64,000 nucleotides of DNA from Sparassis latifolia (GCA_018466975.1 CM031553.1:1-64000); one strand, 5' to 3'. Shown: positions 8,671 to 20,667, counted from the stretch's first letter. The notes: generated by a model not told the origin, from the sequence alone. A program made the numbers and translations.

Positions 8671-8932
8671 AACTGGCGCTTGTTGGGCGACGGCTTTCCC
8701 ACGCCCCGCTGGCCCGCGCAAATGCTCGGACTCCCGCCCTCGTTCGCTCGTTCGTTATTGCTCTTAGATCTTACATTATTCTAAAGTTTTTAACCCTTAC
8801 TCTACCCCGATGCTATCCCCCGCGCCCGCTCTCCCGGTAAGTTCACCCGCTACCATTTATTCCCCAATTTGGCAGCTGACCTGCCCGTCTAGGCAATTCC
8901 TGCGCGCGTCGATATGGGCACGAGGATATAAC
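8671..8932 (-). promoter_or_regulatory. Conserved V block, candidate promoter (copy B)
   Basis: Nearly identical to 4848-5112. The TATA-like word of copy A is changed to GATCTAAG. Regulatory function is inferred only from conservation and position upstream of the minus-strand intron-like elements. Confidence 0.3.
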
Positions 8933-9450
8933 GACAAGCACCACATTCGCGTACGACCAGTAAGTCAAATCATGCTTTCCTCAGGTTTCTACACTCATTT
9001 ACAATGTTTTCCCATCAGAAACATTGCTCGCACGTCGGAGACCGACGCGACCTATGTTCTCCACGGCTTTCCCATGGCGACGCTGACAACCCTCCTCCAT
9101 GCTCGCCGTCCTCCTACCATCACCACCGCTCCTCCGCCCGCGCTAGCATAGCAGACGTCAAACGCGCACCCCTCCCGCTCACTGTCTGCCTCCCACTATC
9201 CTCTGTCTACACTCCCTTCGCAGTCATTGCTCCCTGAGTCTCCGATGATAGGTACGACGTTCGCATAGGACCAGTAAGTCAATTCGTGCTTCCCTCACAT
9301 TTCTTCACCGATTTCCATCATTCTCATTCTATCCGAAACGTTGCCAGCATGCTAGACACCAACACGGCCCATTGTCGTACGTTCTCCACGTCTTTCCTAT
9401 AGTGACGCCGACAATCCTCTATGCTCGCCCATCTGCAAACCAGCAGAGAC
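8930..9450. repeat. Diverged tandem duplication (about 320-bp offset)
   Basis: The segment from about 8940 (CATTCGCGTACGACCAGTAA) recurs from about 9255 (GTTCGCATAGGACCAGTAAG), followed in both by TCAG/TCAC-TTTCTTC, GAAACRTTGC and CGTTCTCCAC landmarks. The copies are considerably diverged. No coding capacity is evident. Confidence 0.6.
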
Positions 9451-9500
9451 ACGACAATAAAGAACAAGCCATGCGCACCTAAATCGAAGTCAAACCAATG

Positions 9501-10049
9501 TTAACCGCGGCCGGAACCCACCATGCGCACGATATTAAAGAGAACATAGTAAACCGTGCGCACGCTCACCAAAGACTGCCGATAATAGTGGACTGACATG
9601 GACCGATGAGCGACCACAGGCAGCGGCAGACTGTCCGACGCCGTAACCGGCGGAGCGTTCTCCAGGCCGTCGTGTATCCTCTGCCTCGCACGCGCAAGAA
9701 CCTCCACCATGCGATGAAAGTAGTGCGCTATAGGGGCGACGACGCGCTCACACGTCGGATTATCGCAGTCAAAGTCAACCTCCGCATCGGGAAACGTCCG
9801 ATAGATGAAATTCGCCGCCCGCAGCGCGTTCAGGACACCTACAGGAGTCGGGTCCCGGGGCATATCATACTCGAACGTCAGATACTCCAAGCCATGCGCG
9901 GGCACATCTTGCAGTTGCATGCGCACGTCGCCGCTGGCACGGGAGGACGAGCACCGGCAGGCCAGACACGGGATGGCGAGCTCGCGCAGACGCGGACACT
10001 TGCGTGCGAAATGTCCCAGGGAGAATACGCTGGGCATCCCATCACACAC
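9501..10049 (-). pseudogene. F-box/LRR-like protein fragment
   Basis: The minus-strand frame of 182 codons contains FARKCPRLRELAIPC, a leucine-rich-repeat-like word typical of the large, fast-evolving agaricomycete F-box protein families, and a GLEYLTFEYDMPRDP segment. No F-box is present upstream: the sequence before it (10050-10300) shows no continuation. F-box proteins recruit substrates to SCF ubiquitin ligases, but this piece would be only part of the substrate-binding region. It sits between subtelomeric units and is probably a remnant. The family assignment rests on residue pattern alone and is tentative. Confidence 0.4.
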
Positions 10050-11695
10050 GCTCGCCCCGTCCTCCCACCAAATATCCGCTCCGCGTCAACCCCCGCTCTG
10101 GCCGATTTCCGCAGCCAGTAGACAGCGAGCCCGCACATGTAACATAGCGATCGGTGCGTCCCCCGCCCTTCGCTGACGTCCCACGCAGGACCGTTTTGAA
10201 TGAAATATATTTTTTGTCGACGCAGGCGGGTCTTTGAGGGGGGCTGTGCGGTGGAGGTCGAGCGTGTCTGGCACGTCCCGTTGATGACTGAGGGCGTGGA
10301 TTGGCGACGTGCCGGAGGCTATGTTCTGGCGCTCGGATTAGGTTCGGACGCGTCGTGCTCACTCGATGTGCCCTTCGTGTGTGCGGAGCATGGCGCGCAT
10401 TCGGATGATGAGCAGTGCTAGAAATATATTGGTAGTAGCTACGACATACATACGGGGCACGCGTGCAGAGACAGCGGTGCCCTGACGTGCGAAAGCGCGG
10501 GAAGCAGTTGGGAGTGCATGGTGGGAGCCCCGCGAAGCATAGGGCTCGAAAGGGTGTTCGAGGAGAGGTCCTGGCATACGGACGGTGTGCTACGTTATCT
10601 GCGAGGCGTGCGGGCGCGCTTGCGATAAGCACGGAGGGGGCGGGACGCAGTTGCACTGGGAGAGTGGAGACGATGGTGGTGCGATGGTGGAGCCTGCGCG
10701 AGAGGGCGAACGTAGCAGTACGCGCGGAGCTAGTTGTGCTCTACGACGCGCGCGATGACGTGGGCATGTGCCAACGCAAACTCACCTGCGAAGGACGGTC
10801 GGCGTGGAGTATTGCGCTCGCGAACGCGTGTGTTGACGTCCGTGCCAGAGCACTCCGAGCAGATAGAGAATCTCGTAACGCGGCGGGTAGATCTCGCACT
10901 GGAATAATTAAATATTCCCTCGTACTTACGATATCGCGTCGTCGTCCAAGTTCTCGTCTGCTGACGTCTCCGCGCTGCGAAGATGCCCGTGCCTTCTGCG
11001 GGCCAAGCGACCGGCGTGCACACCTCGATGTGTGTGCCCTGCTGCGCGTTGCTGGCTCGTCCATCGGCTGAGTGTCCGCGCGTCCGGGGTAAAGAAAGAA
11101 TACGGCGATTTGCGCGCGCGCACGTCGAGCACTTTGCAGCGGGCCAGAAACGCGAGCCCTCTACTTAGCGTTCGGGAGGGCGCACGCAAACCTCCTGCAT
11201 CGGGCAAGCCGGAGAGAAGGGAGAGGGAAGAAAGGTTCGTGCCAGCCCAGGGCAGGAACGAACAACGACGTGGGGGGTGGACGAGCGTACGGCGGAGAGT
11301 ACGCGCCTTGTGCATGCGGTCAACAGCGAGTCCGCGCACAATTCGAAATGCACTGTGCGGCGGCTACCGCACCTCTCCCGGACGAGTTTCGCGGGCCCAT
11401 TCTGCTCATTGGAGAGCTGGTTGTGTCGACATGGGCTGAAATGCGTCGATCACGGCTCGGAGGTGGGATATGAGTGCGCCATGCTAGGTCTCGGGGCTGG
11501 GTCATGGCTTGAAGGGGGAAAGCATCGAGGGACTAGCAGTGAAAAATACGGACCGCGTGTCGCAAGTATCTTCTGGATGTTTCGACACGAGGGTGTCGTC
11601 CGTCGTCTCCGCGAGTGGGAAGCGCCATTCGAGGTGTTTGCTACGCGGACAGTGCGCCCGCAGCGACGAACGCAGGTGCGGAGGAGGCGAGACGT
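10050..11695. other. GC-rich subtelomeric sequence, no gene recognised
   Basis: GC-rich sequence with overlapping open frames on both strands, as expected from composition. I found no domain, no convincing splice structure and no clear repeat with other parts of the window. Confidence 0.5.
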
Positions 11696-12385
11696 TTCAG
11701 CGATGCGAGCACGCGGGCTTGTGCAGAGATGGCGGAGATCCAGGGGAATGGGACGGCGGGGTTCGAGGGGAGTCGGATGGCGGATTTGCGTGCCCGTCGA
11801 CCTAGCGTGTCCACGCGCTGTTGCAGCGGTTTCCGCGTGTGAGGCTGGGTCGCGCGGACGAAGACAGCGATGTGTTGTGTGGACTTGGACGGCGGACGAG
11901 CGTGCCTGTCGACCTAGTGTGACGGCCCGTTGTTGCTGCGCGTTCCGCGTGTGTGGCTGGATCGCGTGGACGAGGGCGGCGGTGCATCGCGCAGAGACGG
12001 CCACGTTCGAGGGGACAGGGACGGCGGCGTTCGAGGGGACAGGAACGGCGGACGTGGGTGCCCGTCGACGCACGATCCCGGGCCGTCGTTGCTGCGCGTT
12101 CCGCATGTATGGCTGGATCGCGTGGACGAGGGCGGCGGTGCGTGGTGCAGAGACGGCGACGTTCGAGGGGACTGGGATGGCGGCGTTCAAGTAGACTCGG
12201 ACGGCGAACGTGCATGCCCGTCGACGCACTATCCCGGGCCGTTGTTGCTGCGCGTTCCGCGCGTGTGGCTGGCCCCCGCGGACGAGGACGGCGGGCTTCG
12301 AGTGGAATGGGACGGAGGTGTGTGGCCGTCAACCTACGCGCCGGCGGGTCGTCGCTCCGCGTTCCCTGCGTTGGCGTCGGATCTT

Positions 12386-12439
12386 CTAGAGGTCGTTAGC
12401 ACCGTTTAAAAAAACCGAAAACAAATATTTTTTACTCAT
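12386..12439 (-). other. Intron-like element, alpha type, donor mutated
   Basis: Closely matches the copy-A alpha element, but the donor reads ATGAGT instead of GTGAGT. Branch motif GGTGCTAAC and TAG acceptor are intact. It would not be spliced by the usual rule. Confidence 0.6.
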
Positions 12440-12471
12440 CTATATGGCCCCACCACTGCTGGTCGAATGCG

Positions 12472-12480
12472 TTAGGTTAG
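12472..12480. repeat. Interstitial telomere-like scar (TTAGGTTAG)
   Basis: TTAGGTTAG lies about 45 bp inside the right edge of the inserted 6901-12525 block, in the five-base register and in the same orientation as the scar at 6902. Confidence 0.45.
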
Positions 12481-12525
12481 AACATCGAGCCGACGGGAGG
12501 TCCGAGGCACGGTCGTTCGTCGCAG

Positions 12526-12910
12526 ATTCAGCCTCCTTACGGCACAGAAAAACACCTCGAGAGTACTCACCGCAGACATGTTGGGCTCGAAACGATATTC
12601 GAAGGAGTTTGGCAGTGAGACTTCACGAGGTAATCTACGACGCGTTTCGAAAATCAAATGGAAAAACTCACTCGTCTCGATCGACTTCGACAGTGCCAGC
12701 TCCTTCCAGCCGGGAATTGATCATGGCGTGGACGAAGTCTGCGACCTCGCGGATAAATTCGTCGAGAGGTTCCGCACCTAGGATAGATTGCACGAGGTAG
12801 ATGGAGCAGAGGGATCTGGCGGGGGAGTGCGGCGGGCGCGTTTGGGCGGGCGCAGCGCGTCGTGTTCGCCGTCGACGTCGACATAGTCTCTCTTGTCCAT
12901 TCCCGAGGTC
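12526..12910 (-). pseudogene. RNA 5'-triphosphatase (Cet1-type) pseudogene, 5' part
   Basis: Reading inward on the minus strand, the N-terminal acidic/basic leader VDVDGEHDALRPPKRARR is followed, in a shifted frame, by GAEPLDEFIREVADFVHAMI, the conserved start of the Cet1 domain, and then by EVSLPNSFEYRFEPNMSA. The expected segment between TVEV and SLPN (the first tunnel strands) is missing, so the fragment is internally deleted and frameshifted. Positions 12526-12626 repeat 6798-6900 almost exactly, and this is the overlap with the middle part at 6505-6900. Together the two pieces represent one capping-enzyme beta-subunit gene cut by a 5.6-kb block. Confidence 0.82.
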
Positions 12911-15138
12911 TGCAGGTGCACAGTTGTAGCAGTCGTCGAGCTCAGGCCATGTGCGCGGTCGGGAGGCTGAATCCCGAGCCGGAGTGGATGAGAGCAAGGA
13001 CGGAGAGCGAGGAGACGCGGGCGCGCCTCATCCTCGTTCCCCCATCATGCTTCTTCGAGTGCGCCAGTACTTACTGCTTCCATCTCGCCCGATATTTCTC
13101 AGATCATCCCGCAGATTTGTCTCCTCGCTCATTGCCACCAGTACTCATGATAACCATACCAGCCTTCATCCAGGCCCACACTTCCCTTTACCCACGCTCT
13201 TCTTCGCGCGCAATAACGGTTTCGCCATATCCACGCCCTCTTCGGAACAGTATCACGGGGATGGTATTGCATCTCGAGGCCCCGGCTACGGTGTGCACAC
13301 ATTGCGAGTGGACGGGAACGAATGCGAATAAAGTTACTTTTCCACATCACTTTTCTCGCTTCTCCCCTAATTCCCTTATATGACAATGCTTCACTTTACT
13401 TCACTCTGAAGAGACGCGCTGGAGTCCAGCGCTTATTGGCGTGTACTTGAACCGCGACCAACAGAACTTCATACCCAGTCTTCCCTCCTGCACTCTGTCT
13501 ATCAAGCTTGCCAATCCGGGGAGGCCAGTTGGGTATTTTCGAACATATCACGCTGATGCAGTTAGTCGGGACTGTAGGAAATACCTTGTCAGTGTCGGTA
13601 CGGAACTGACCATAGGAGATGACTCTGAGTGCGAAGGATTGTGACTGAATCAGTGTTGTTGTCGTTGGACTTCGATGTAGCGCGAAGTTCAGTGACCAGA
13701 CTACAGTAAGCCTTTCCCATGTCCAAATAGCCCTAATGGTCATGTCTGACATCTCTTCGCCAGTGCCCGTCGTACTCCTCAATGTTCAAATACCATGATA
13801 TCCGTGTATTCTTCCCACAATGAGCAATATGAGGTTCTTTTCTTCTTCTCAGTCTCGGGTCCGGCGTAGCACTCTCGCCCGTGGGCGGACTCGACAAGAT
13901 CGTAATCCTAACATGATCTGGACGGTCTGGTGTTCAATCTTTCTCGGACGGTAAAATCCATCTTTTGCTTACCTTCGCGCTCACGCTGACGAGCACTAGG
14001 CAATAGCTCTCCGGTGTTGTAAAGATGAGGAGTTACGTGCATAAACCTTTTACCTCAACGGGCTCGCTTACATTGACCTTGCTCTGTTTGTTACTCGCTC
14101 GTACTAAGAACGCTTGCAATCCGTGAGCGATGCACGAGCAAATTCGATTTTATCCACTAGTGGCCGTGAAGTACTCCGCGCGACCAGATGGGACGCGCAT
14201 ACCACAGTAAGATCTTCCGCGATATTTATTCATTCACTGACGGATCTTCCGCTAGAAGCTTATACCTCTGCTGAAGGCTTCCATTCAGAAATGTGCCGAC
14301 AAGTCTTACTGGGAGTGTGGCCAGTGCGATCAGTATGCGCATGGAGGATGTTGTTTGGCAAAGTTATCGTTATGTGCTTTCTGACTATCTGCGACATTGA
14401 AGATCTATAGATTTATTCGATTCGCCTTCAATATTCAAGCGTTGTAGGACAGCCCCGAACAATAAATAAGCTCGAAACACGTTATCTTCGCCCTTGCACT
14501 TACTAAAATCGCGCGTTTCCTTGGGTACAAAATAAGTGGCGGCCTTGTTTTTGTCATCTATAGAGTCATCCATTGTTTGTACATTTGGTAAGCGCTGTTC
14601 TGCCGCCCTTCTATAAAAGAGGGCACTTAATGAGTCCTCTCTCTGAATCCCCTAGTTCTGCCATCCAACGAACGCCAACCGCTATTCCTCGACCCCGACA
14701 TTTTCTATGCGTACGCGTCCCCACCTGCACGCGTTATCTTACGAAGTGGGTTCGTTTCTCCACCGCCTTGTTCGACGTTGCCTCATAGAATTCTCGGTAG
14801 CAGCCCCGCTCCACATCTCCGGTAGGAAACTCCAGAAATTTCCGTGTGCCTCAGCTCTCTTGACTGATAACACTTTCTTCACCAGATGCCAAAGGCAATC
14901 ATATTTTCAACCACGAACGACATTCTCTGTCCTCCACAATCTCAACATTCGACTATTGGTGTCAAGGAATTCGCACAAGTGCGGCTCAGTGCCTTGCGGT
15001 GTCATCCTATGCACCTCGGCGCCATCGATATCGCTGTCCTCATCGCAGGGCGGCGATGCGCTTCCGTCTGCATCTCACCCTGGTAATGCGCAGAGCACGC
15101 CGACTCTTGCACCAGCCCATCTCCCCACTGCTGCAGTA
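12911..15138. other. Gene-poor stretch, no gene recognised
   Basis: Composition is close to average for the window. Only short frames occur (for example 14385-14573 minus, 62 codons). No domain, repeat or retroelement core was recognised. Confidence 0.5.
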
Positions 15139-15464
15139 CATGAATCGCGTGCTCCGATGCCCCCGGCGGCCGGAAGAGCACAAAGGCAAAGAAGAAGACA
15201 CATTCTGGGAAGAGAGTTAGTTCGGATGGCGCTCGTCCCAAGGCTCTGCAGCCTCTCCATGATGGCATCCCAGCGCGGCAGGGGGTAAGCAATACTATCC
15301 CTGGACCGTCTACGTCTCCTACGGCAGCCGGCCTTGCAGGTTCAGTTTCCGGTCCTGAAACTGGCTCGGTCACTGCTACCTTTACTCGTCACGGCGCGCG
15401 TACGGGACGGGTCAACAGAGCTTCGGGAATGCAGTTGAGATCGGGAAAGCAAATCGAGAAGTAG
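15139..15464 (+). CDS. Coding-like 3' exon, unknown protein
   Basis: An open frame of 108 codons without an early ATG runs from a stop at about 15136 to TAG at 15462-15464. It has a basic segment (GGRKSTKAKKKTHSGKR), a Ser/Thr/Gly/Pro-rich stretch and a basic C-terminus (MQLRSGKQIEK). It looks like the last exon of a low-complexity protein. No upstream exon could be joined with confidence, and I recognise no family. It may equally be a remnant. Confidence 0.25.
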
Positions 15465-15477
15465 GCATGGCGCTGGG

Positions 15478-16945
15478 TTGGTGGCGATGAAGCGTGAACA
15501 AACTTCATCGATTTCTTTTTTGCGTTTACGAGCGTGTGCTACGTTTCTCAGCCGCGAAATTTTGGATGGAGCACGCCAGCGACGGCACAGACGTTCGCGA
15601 AAACATTCCATGCCTCCATCCACAGCTGATACAGGACGGAGAATCGATGACCTCAAGCACCATCTTCTAGGTCGTGGCGACCCAGCTTGCTGTCTGCGCA
15701 TGACGAATTCGCTCCACTTGCAATGCAGTGGCTCGCTCTCGAATGTCACGCCGCTAGCTACCCGTGTTGTGCAGTTCTTACAGGCGGTCTTCGTTCTTTG
15801 TCATCATGTGCAGAGGTCGCCATTCTCTTCTGTGGCGCTGTGCATAAGCACACATCGGTTGGTCACATGGTGTAGCCGTAGGTTGCTCATCGACATCCTA
15901 CGTCTCCTCATATATGCCGTCTCGGCCACGGTTGACTCTGGTGTGTCTAACTCGGTGGTGTCGCTTGCTTATTCCATCATGCCTTTTGTGGACCGGTTAT
16001 TCATTCCTACTTCCTGCTCATTGGGTTCGAACACTTCCTATGCCGATACCCACGGCAAAGTGGACAACAAGAGATATGCCCAGGCAGTCCGTACTGTATC
16101 GCCTGTGCTGTTCGGAAATGGCGATGTTTCCGGCATCGCTATCGACAAACCGGGCCTTTATTCGCGTGTGGAGGGTGCGAACAACCGTGTCTTCGAACAC
16201 GCAAAATTATCGCAAATCCATGTAGTCCTGACTGTACGTTCCCTATTGCTATCCAATTTTGGAAGCATCTTAACAGACATTAACGGTACTGCAGTGGTTC
16301 GATGGCACGCAGGCGGAGAACCTGGTGGTTGAAGGTTCCGGTTACGCGCGAACAGCTCGCTCGGCAACTGAAGACTTGTCGGCGATTTTATTTGGTTACG
16401 CTTCTTGCTACATCGGACCGCATCATATTCCCCCTTTATCTGCCCGTCAACAACCTGCCACCCTATCGGAGGGACTTGTCTCCCCGCTTCGACATCCTAC
16501 TGTCCGAGCACCCCGCGCTCCTGGATGCTGAGACCACCCCCCTGGCGCAGCAGGGAAGGTTCATGAAAGGGTTCAGTCAATGTATTTCGGGGCACGGCGT
16601 GCGCGGACACTTCGGCACCATCGATGCCATCGTCCTCGACGACGAATACATGCCCATGTTGGCTATCTCGCGACATTCAACACATTTGGCTTGAATGGTT
16701 CTACGTCGATCCAGCACCCTCTACCAGTGCGCGGTAACACCTCTGCTCCGACGAAGAAGTCGACACGCTGCCGAACTTCTACAGCAGCATCTCAACTGGC
16801 CGTTGATGGTTACATCTTCACAACCACCGCTAGTGAATCTGTACTCTCGCCATCGCTACGCATCAGCAACGCAGCGTATTTACCGGTCTTGGTTCTATCC
16901 ACCCTGTAATTTAGACGAGCTCGTCAAGAGTTCTCGTGGTCCAAT
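15478..16945 (+). other. Long frames of unknown nature
   Basis: A 284-codon frame (15478-16332) and overlapping frames to 16909 exist on the plus strand. The residue pattern shifts between frames (for example a protein-like SGIAIDKPGLYSRVEGANN in one frame, then NLPPYRRDLSPRFDILLS in another). This suggests a decayed gene with frameshifts or unseen introns. No family was recognised. Confidence 0.25.
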
Positions 16946-17189
16946 CGAGGCGTAATTTGCTCTATTCTATTCTGTAAAGATATACTTTTGAATTCATCCT
17001 CCATCCGAAGACCTAGCCAGCTGCGAGACTTGAAGTTGAGACACTGAGGACGCTCGGCACAGTTGCCACACAAGGAAGGTGGCCTTCCCCTTTCGGCCAA
17101 TTAGTTTTCCCTCTGGCGCTGAACTCGGCCTATCTACCGACTCTCAACACGCTCTGCGATATATTTGCTGTCCTGCACACTTGAAAGCT

Positions 17190-17580
17190 TGACGTCACTA
17201 GGAACGATTCTAGATCCGGAGGATGCGCAACGAAGAGATGACGCGCCGAAGCGCGAGCTGGTTTCGAAGTGGCGAAGATCGATAGAGATGGTGAGGCAGA
17301 GCGACGCATTATGCAGGTACGTCTAACGTTCTTCTCGACTACGAGTTCTACTGCTTACAATGTGCAAATTGTGGTCTTGATATGTTGAACACAGCCAGCC
17401 ACGTCGCTAACCCCCAGATGCAGTGGTGTGGCTCTGCCCACCCGTTGTGTAACGACTATCGCTGACACCCCAGCGCCATGATATTCTACGCCTCAATCTC
17501 TCCGGACTCAGCATCCACGACTACCCTGGCTCCCTGTTGCGCGTGGACGAGTGGACGGGCCTCATCATCAGACTCATGTA
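17190..17580 (+). CDS. Possible two- or three-exon gene fragment, unknown
   Basis: A coding-like exon (GTILDPEDAQRRDDAPKREL, then RQSDALCR) ends at a GTACGT donor near 17317. After one or two introns with CTAAC/CTGAC branch motifs and CCCCAG acceptors, a second piece (RHDILRLNLSGLSIHDYPGS) begins near 17475 and stops at 17580. The phases fit, and LRLNLSGLSI resembles a leucine-rich segment. No complete gene can be built around it. Confidence 0.25.
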
Positions 17581-20500
17581 GTCAGGTCAAGGCGGCGGCG
17601 CTTCGGATTGAGCTGGGCTGTCTGCACCTGCTTTCATGGCCTCGGAGAGCGCAAGGGTGAGTACGAGGATTATTTGTGATGTGCACGCAATGCTGCTAAC
17701 TTGCTCTTTGTAGACAGCCACAGAACGGTGGCCATCAGCTCTGCCGTCAGTTCGACCCTGCAGGCCGCCCGTTCCAGCGCAAGTTCTTTTACTGTCTCCG
17801 TCTGCTAAAGTCTTCGCTAAGCTCAAGGTAGTGCTTTTGTATCGAGGAACTCGTTCCTGGTGCCAGGCTGGCAATGGTGGCTTCGGGGTCGTGCACTCTC
17901 ACAACTTACAACAGGCTATATGCGTTCAAAAACAAGTTCTGTCTACGGGACAATCGTGATACCTGCGATGGCGGATATCAGCTCGGCGTCGGTGTGGATT
18001 GGTCCGAACGCGCATCGTGGGCGATGTGGTCGGGCTTGACAGTTTGCACACGTGTGACCCCCAATCGCTATTCTATTGTGAGTCGTGATGGAAGGATTGC
18101 TCGTTCAGGCAATAATGAATGCTTCTCCAGTGGAATGAAATAGATTGAGTCATAATCTGCTTCCGCAATGCATTTGTTTGACCGGGTGCCCGGCGTAAAT
18201 TGCGCCCACAAACTCCATTCAAATGTTGCGTGATTGCCATGCCAGCGCATGCGTCTGTGCTGCGCAATATTTTCTAAATAATGCTCTTCACTTCACAGTG
18301 TGATCGTTAGCTCGTCGTTCTCATGCACAATCTCAATGGCGTCGTCAAGCTCTAGGCGACTGCTTGAGGTACACTCTCTCTGCCGGCAAGCCGCGCTACT
18401 GCTGGCACAGGTCGACTTGCAGTCTCTTTGGTTCCGGGGGTACACCGTTCAATTCATACAGAGGACGTGTTTCCCAGGCGTTAGTTTTCGGTATGTATAC
18501 GTGTAAGGGTGCATCTACGTTGGACATCAGTTCAACGTTGGCGTGGGTTTGTCTACAGCAGGCTGGAGTGGGTGCGTCAGAGATATCGCAGGTTGAAAAT
18601 TTCGTGCGTTCACAGGTATGACCACCATTCAAATCTGTCACTTCGAGTGACTGATTGTTATTGCAATGAATGAAAACTTTTCCTCCAGGACGAACGAGTT
18701 TCGACTGTGGAGCTTTTATATAAGTTACCGAAACCTTAGCTTGCGTTGTACGTCCCTTGCAAGTACTAGTGGAGCTGTCATCCCGAGCGCGGGGTCGTTG
18801 TCAGATGGTTCTGCGCGCAAAGTTGCACGGCATGTTCTCTTTTTGTGTACGCGAGGTGCTGATTGTATCGTCCGCCTGCTACCATATTGCTCTCGAGACG
18901 GTAGCAGATACTCCTGCAGGTCCTGTCCTGACGAGTGAACATCGCGCGCTGAGCGTGGGCGTAGTGGTGCTTGATGTGACGCGCCATGGCGGCGGCGGCG
19001 GTTCTCGATCTCGATATGCTTCCGTGACGATCTGCGGGAGCTCGCACCCTCATAATGAAAGTACGTTGGATGACTCGGTGTCTCTACGTGCACATATATG
19101 GACCTCCTCTCTCCTCGCACTATAGCAACGCCGACGACTTACATACCACCATACGCGGTAGATTGTTTTACTTTACTGCAGAAAATGCGAGTCCGGGTTT
19201 CGAGAGGACTTGAACGGCACCGGCACATGTTAGCATCGTAGGACTGTTACTACTGTACTGTAGAACATATCGTAGACCAGTAATGAGTACTTCGTTCCTA
19301 GAACGTGAAGACGCTGGAAACCACGTGCTGAGGTTAGGGTTGTGCGAACGCACGTCTTGAAGCGCCCGCCCGACATAGTACCAGTTGGCGGCTTCCATCC
19401 TCATTCACGGATTCGACACTCACTATCGCTTGAACCTCTGGTGCTTTGTGTCTCGAACTTTACTTGATCTACATGCCTGTTTTTCGTAGTTTCTTCGCAG
19501 GATTTCATACCCCTGCGTTCGTCGGCGTCAATGACGCTGCTCCCATAGCAGAGAACGTTCATTACAGTGAGACCATCAGGTGTTGGTGTGAGTTGGCCAT
19601 TGTGCCCACTCAGATTGGCGTGCACTCTCCTCCGATTCTGTAGCAGATTGCAAGATCTCGGGCGCAGAATCCTGACTACGACTTCGACGGCACGAGAGGC
19701 GCGTCGACACCATGGACGCGTATTCATACAGAGCAGGGTGAACAACATGGTGCATTAGTGAGTAGGAGTGATTCACGTGCGCGTTCTGACGTGGTAGAAG
19801 GAGAAGAACGCACATTCGGTCGTGAGCGTGCCACCTTTACCGTACCTCTATTCCTACTCAGACGGACTCTTCAAGGACCTCCTGGCTCAAACAGCACCTC
19901 ACCCCGAGTCTTCACTGGTGAAATAGTGCTAAATAAAGCGTTCAGTGCGTTCACTAATCGTCTGGCTGAAGTTGTTACCTCCCGATGTGGATTTATGGGC
20001 GCTAATATTATGTCGCGTTCGCTTTTGCCTTCAAGCTTCCTCCCAACGATTGTTCTTCGATTCAGACTGCTCGGAATTAGTTAAGCCTGTTGCGCAGCGC
20101 ACAATAGAACTCGGCAATATCGATCGGGTCTTCAGCTGTTCTCGCCCCGGCATCTGTCCTGCGTTCGAACAAACGGTGGCTTTGTGTGTTCTCTCTCACT
20201 TTTACCTTCCCTCTCATCGTCATGGAAGCGATGCAACACCTGGAGATGCATAAAATGGGCGCCCTGGGTGAGTGCTTCCTCGGTCAAATTTGTACCCACA
20301 GCTTCGCAAACATCCAACCTCTGGTATCGTCGGTGAACCACAGGCCACTTGCCACTGCAACATTCTCCTTCGTCATTGTTCCTATCTTCGGCGAATCACA
20401 CAGTTTACTTATCGTCCAGGTCTTCCTACGAAACCATCTGTGTCGTCGCCAACTTACACCGGCCACCCAGCATTCCACTTGCTCGTTGCTGCGAGTGTCG

Positions 20501-20662
20501 TCGGCGATCTTCCCGACCACCTGAGGTCGTGTAATCCTTTACTCCTACAACGGCACGTCTCCCGTTGTCACTGCAGACTTGTGCTATTCGATCTGGCCCT
20601 TCGTCTCGCCGGCCACTAGTCGTCTCCCTTTCTCCCCGTCGAGTGTCTACCCCACACATCAT
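17581..20662. other. Gene-poor stretch, no gene recognised
   Basis: Only short frames on both strands. No repeat shared with the subtelomeric units and no domain was recognised. Confidence 0.45.
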
Positions 20663-20667
20663 ATCCC

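Larger units (their letters stand above)
6925..8932. repeat. Subtelomeric composite unit, copy B (Y-Z-W-V)
   Basis: Block Y (24-bp GC-rich minisatellite, 6925-7610), an alpha intron-like element, a shortened W, two beta intron-like elements and block V (8671-8932). Block X is missing at both ends. V is nearly identical to copy A, while W is much shorter (about 450 bp against 1 kb). Confidence 0.85.
11700..12525. repeat. Subtelomeric composite unit, copy C (Y-Z, truncated W)
   Basis: Block Y minisatellite with three or four longer modules (11700-12370), an alpha intron-like element with a damaged donor, then about 45 bp of the start of W. It stops at 12525, where Cet1-derived sequence begins. 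Confidence 0.8.

Noticed and set aside
11277..12194. 305-codon plus-strand frame
   Set aside because: Mostly block Y minisatellite in another frame; no domain and no conservation of frame with the other Y blocks.
1..13000. Telomere-linked RecQ helicase
   Set aside because: Looked for because it is usual at fungal ends. The only helicase sequence is the SNF2-derived fragment, which lacks RecQ motifs.
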